Assembly (NCBI RefSeq): GCF_000685315.1
Contig: NZ_ARYM01000005.1
Location: 124,001 to 188,000 of the forward strand
Length of the DNA stretch: 64,000 nucleotides
Source: Hyphomonas polymorpha PS728
GTDB taxonomy: Bacteria; Pseudomonadota; Alphaproteobacteria; Caulobacterales; Hyphomonadaceae
Direction: 5' to 3'
Positions within the stretch are counted from its first letter, which is position 1, and each line of letters opens with the position of its first letter. A program made the position numbers and the translations under genes. The notes under the pieces were generated by a model that saw only the letters and a program-made list of their open reading frames with translations, ran no database searches and was not told the origin of the DNA. Positions 61,353 to 64,000 of the stretch are shown in pieces.

Positions 61353-62518
61353 GCGCAAACGATGACGCAGCCCCCGAAACACGCCTGATCCATACGCGCG
61401 CCGAGCGCCTTGGCCGCGTGACGGTGAACCCGCCAGTCGAGCGGGCGTCGACCGTTCTTTTCCGCACCGAGGCAGCGCTCTATGGGCCCAAGCCGACCTA
61501 TGGCCGGATGGGGCTGACGGTTCACCGTGAACTGGAAGCGGCCCTGTGCATTCTTGAGGGCGCCAGGCATACGCGGCTGGCCTCGAATGGCCTGCAGGCC
61601 TGCGCGCTGGGGATTGCCAGCGTGGTGGAAGCCGGTGGGCATCTTCTGTTCACCGACAGCGCCTATGGGCCGACGGCGCGCTTCTGCGAAAAGCGCCTGA
61701 AAACGATGGGCGTGGAGGCGGAGCGCTTTAATCCGCGCATCGGCGCGGGCATTGAACGCCTGTTCCGGGAGAACACGCAGGCGATCCTGCTGGAATCCCC
61801 CGGCTCCCTGACCTTCGAGATTTCCGATCTGCCGGCCATTGCCGAGGTGGCGAAGAAGCGCGGCATACGGATCGTCTGCGACAATACCTGGGGCGCGGGC
61901 CTGCACTATCAGCCGCTGGCTCTGGGCGCCGATATTTCCGTGCAGGCGCTGACCAAATATGTGGTGGGCCATTCGGATGCGTTTGGCGGCGCGGTGATGA
62001 CGAATGAGCTCAGCCTTGCCAACAAGGTGGCCAATTGTTCGGAAGACTGGGGCATCGGCCTTGCTCCGGATGATGCCTATCTGGCCATTCGCGGCATTCG
62101 CAGCCTGAAGACGCGCCTGAAAGCCCATGAGGCTGCCGGGCTGGAACTGGCCAGATGGCTGGAGACACGGCCGGAAGTGGCCAGCGTCATCCATCCGGCC
62201 CTGCCCTCCCACCCCGATCACGCCCTGTGGAAACGGGATTTCACGGGCGCCAATGGCCTCTTCGCATTCGTGCTGAAGGACTATCCGGCAGAGGCGAAGA
62301 AGCGTTTCTTCGAGGCCCTCAGCCTGTTCGGCATGGGCTTTTCATGGGGCGGTTTCGAGAGCCTGATCATTCCATGCGATGACCAGCTGACACGCAGCGG
62401 CACATGCTGGACGAGGCAGAAGCCCGGCGAGTTGATGCGGGTGCATGTGGGGCTGGAAGCGGTGAGCGATCTCAAGGCAGATCTTGAGGCGGGTTTTGCG
62501 GCGCTGAACGCGGCCTAG
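61349..62518 (+). CDS. metC: Cystathionine beta-lyase
   Basis: 389 residues, fold type I PLP enzyme. The PLP-lysine is in SVQALTKYVVGHSDAFGG, with TRLASNGLQACALG and DNTWGAGLHYQPLALGADI around the cofactor site. It cleaves cystathionine to homocysteine in methionine synthesis. Start overlaps the sseA stop; the stop overlaps the convergent C13 peptidase gene by four bases. Confidence 0.92.
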   Translation: MSANDDAAPETRLIHTRAERLGRVTVNPPVERASTVLFRTEAALYGPKPTYGRMGLTVHRELEAALCILEGARHTRLASNGLQACALGIASVVEAGGHLLFTDSAYGPTARFCEKRLKTMGVEAERFNPRIGAGIERLFRENTQAILLESPGSLTFEISDLPAIAEVAKKRGIRIVCDNTWGAGLHYQPLALGADISVQALTKYVVGHSDAFGGAVMTNELSLANKVANCSEDWGIGLAPDDAYLAIRGIRSLKTRLKAHEAAGLELARWLETRPEVASVIHPALPSHPDHALWKRDFTGANGLFAFVLKDYPAEAKKRFFEALSLFGMGFSWGGFESLIIPCDDQLTRSGTCWTRQKPGELMRVHVGLEAVSDLKADLEAGFAALNAA

Positions 62519-63288
62519 GGCGCGGACCGTTCAAAATCCAGGAAGACGAGCAGGTCTTCCACATCGGCGCCCAGATCGGACTGCGGCTCGGACGGAGGCC
62601 AGAGGCGCTGCTGGCGCTCCTCCATCGCAACACAGCGGCGCGTCATGTTTGAAAGGTGGACGAAATCGTCCGCGCCCGGCAGGGAATCCAGAACGCACTG
62701 GTCAAACACCGGATAGATCATCCCCGCGCCGCAGCCGAAGGAGGAGCGGTCCGGCCGGGCCGCTGTCATCACCAGCCGGTTTGGCGCGGCCAGTTCCGGC
62801 ACGAAGACGCCGGAGAAGCAGGCCGAGACGACCACCACCGTCGGGCGCTGCCCGCACCACTGGCTGATCAGGCCGTTGAGTTTCCTGGGGCTGATCAGCC
62901 CTTCCGTGCCCAGCACCATGCCTTCGGGAACACCATGCGAGGTGAAATAGAAGAGGCAGCCCGCTGGCGCCTTGGCTGCCAGCTCTCCGAAGGCAGAAAA
63001 CACCTCCTCCGAACGCAGCGAAAAGCCGCCCAGCTCTCTTGGGCGCAGCGACATGTGGCTGATGTTATCCGGGTTGAACCCCACATCGGCAAAGCCGCGG
63101 GCAAGATCGCGCCGCGCATTCTCGAAAGCATCGATGGGGGCGCCTTCACTGTCGCGCCAGTCAGCCGCCAGGATACCGACGGCCCAGTCCTTGAGCGGAG
63201 CATCTTCGACGCCGGGTTTGGCAAAAGCAGGCCCCGCCCAGCACGCAGCCAGGAACAGAGCCACAGCAAACAGACGGCGCAACTTCAA
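62515..63288 (-). CDS. Secreted C13-family (legumain-like) cysteine peptidase
   Basis: 257 residues from TTG 63288 (GGAGA eight bases upstream), with signal peptide LRRLFAVALFLAACWAGPAFA. Clan CD dyad: His in LFYFTSHGVPEG and Cys in VVVVSACFSGVFV. Substrates of the bacterial C13 proteins are mostly unknown. It probably acts in the periplasm. The frame to 63339 would precede the signal peptide with 17 non-signal residues and is unlikely. Confidence 0.83.
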   Translation of the reverse strand: MKLRRLFAVALFLAACWAGPAFAKPGVEDAPLKDWAVGILAADWRDSEGAPIDAFENARRDLARGFADVGFNPDNISHMSLRPRELGGFSLRSEEVFSAFGELAAKAPAGCLFYFTSHGVPEGMVLGTEGLISPRKLNGLISQWCGQRPTVVVVSACFSGVFVPELAAPNRLVMTAARPDRSSFGCGAGMIYPVFDQCVLDSLPGADDFVHLSNMTRRCVAMEERQQRLWPPSEPQSDLGADVEDLLVFLDFERSAP

Positions 63289-63408
63289 CCGCGTTTCTCC
63301 CCACGGTGAGTGTGTTCTCCGGCCATATGAGCAGCGCACAGGGCGAAGCGCAAGCGCGCAGGCAGCCGCCTTTGTTTCCTTCCGCTCCTGCGCCCGGAAT
63401 TGCGGCGG

Positions 63409-63777
63409 CTATTTGGGATAGGTGTCGAGCGATGGCTCGCGATGCCAGCAGTCGCAGCTGGCATTGTACTGGAAGGCTTCGCCATAATCGTTGATGCGGG
63501 TGGCGGGGGTGACATAGTAGCCGGGCACATAATCCCAGGCCGGATCTGCGTAGCGGTCGGCAAAGCCATCGCCAGTGTCGTCGCACACGGCATACCCCTG
63601 AGCATTGTAATCGCATCCATAGCGAGGGGTCTGGGTCAGCGTGACGGCCATTTCGTCAGCCGCAATATTGAGGCCCATGGCAACCGCCTCCCAGTCAGAA
63701 TGGCTGCAGCCAGCAACGCCGATCAGCGCTGCGGCTGCCATCCATCCCCGTGTCCCCAGTCCCGCATGCCGTCCCAT
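63409..63777 (-). CDS. Small lipoprotein
   Basis: 122 residues. Signal with lipobox LIGVAGC; the mature part contains Cys and Tyr-rich segments (CDYNAQGYAVCDDTGDGFADRYADP) and ends near LDTYPK. No family recognised. About 120 bp upstream of the C13 peptidase gene on the same strand, so co-transcription is possible. Confidence 0.72.
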   Translation of the reverse strand: MGRHAGLGTRGWMAAAALIGVAGCSHSDWEAVAMGLNIAADEMAVTLTQTPRYGCDYNAQGYAVCDDTGDGFADRYADPAWDYVPGYYVTPATRINDYGEAFQYNASCDCWHREPSLDTYPK

Positions 63778-63846
63778 TTCCCACTCCCAGACTTCATGAA
63801 TGACATTCTGGTAATGGGGCGCATGAACGCAAGCTGAACCTGAGCC

Positions 63847-64000
63847 TCAAACCGGCTCCGGACTGACCTGAACTACGAGTTTTCCGAGATTTTTGCCTTC
63901 AAACAGGCGCGAGAGGCTTGCCGGCGCCTTCTCGAAGCCCTCGACGATATCGGTCTCGAATTTGAGCTTCCCCTCCATCAGCCACTGCGCCATCTGCTGC
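63847..64000 (-). CDS. C-terminal end of an NADP-dependent zinc-type oxidoreductase (partial)
   Basis: 51 codons to the stop at 63847; the 5' part is outside the window. The reading QQMAQWLMEGKLKFETDIVE ... LFEGKNLGKLVVQV matches the C-terminus of medium-chain reductases of the CurA/quinone-oxidoreductase group (LKFETDIVEG, GKNLGKLVV). Enzymes of this group reduce alpha,beta-unsaturated carbonyls with NADPH. Family assigned from a short fragment. Confidence 0.72.
   Translation of the reverse strand, partial: QQMAQWLMEGKLKFETDIVEGFEKAPASLSRLFEGKNLGKLVVQVSPEPV

Noticed and set aside
1-64000. CRISPR arrays, rRNA genes, intact insertion sequences, prophage structural genes
   Set aside because: No regularly spaced repeats, rRNA motifs, transposase motifs or phage structural proteins were seen anywhere in the window.

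Overview
The window looks like a chromosome segment of an alphaproteobacterium. Evidence for this: a DnaE2-type mutasome polymerase, a Ku/LigD pair, GGAAC/GCAAC-type extracytoplasmic stress promoters, many tandem ATGA start/stop overlaps, TonB-dependent uptake, and small proteins ending in a SFPASDPP motif. A Caulobacterales/Hyphomonadaceae or sphingomonad-like host is my inference; no rRNA or marker gene is present to fix it.

Layout. 0-1.5 kb: the 3' end of dnaE2 and a 2H-phosphoesterase. 1.6-15.4 kb: a LacI-controlled uptake and degradation locus with two SGNH esterases, an MFS sugar transporter, a GH68-like beta-propeller glycosidase, the LacI regulator, two HSL-type alpha/beta hydrolases, a ROK fructokinase, a neutral-ceramidase-like hydrolase and a TonB-dependent receptor. 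Five near-identical operators (TACAAACGTTTGCA type) mark its promoters. The set fits import of an acylated fructose-containing saccharide, de-acylation, glycosidic cleavage and phosphorylation of fructose (inference).

15.5-20.8 kb: a divergent heme-copper oxidase operon (subunit II, fused I+III, CtaG-like and accessory membrane proteins). 21-41 kb: a general-stress/desiccation island with trehalose synthesis (otsA, otsB), a GH15 enzyme, a stress SDR, the Ku/LigD end-joining system, topoisomerase IB, MgtC- and MscS-like proteins, an SRAP-like protein, DUF4142 and BON-domain proteins, catalase HPII and several tiny proteins. Eight sites matching G(C/G)AAC-N16-(C/G)(G/A)T precede genes of this island, so it is probably controlled by an EcfG-type general stress sigma factor. 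The island ends in a GT2 gene and an acyl-CoA dehydrogenase-like gene that appears to be cut off.

43-51.3 kb: accessory modules. These are a FecI/FecR pair without its receptor, an ABC exporter, a hipBA toxin-antitoxin operon with three operators spaced exactly 50 bp apart, a frameshifted small gene, and a Fic gene lying between 17-bp direct repeats of the tRNA-Asp 3' end (a small integrated island or relic). 51.3-64 kb: core-type genes: tRNA-Asp(GTC), AsmA-like protein, GGDEF/EAL protein, FeS-type photolyase, a DUF6134 protein, a cysK-sseA-metC sulfur operon, a C13 peptidase, a small lipoprotein and the end of a quinone-reductase-like gene.
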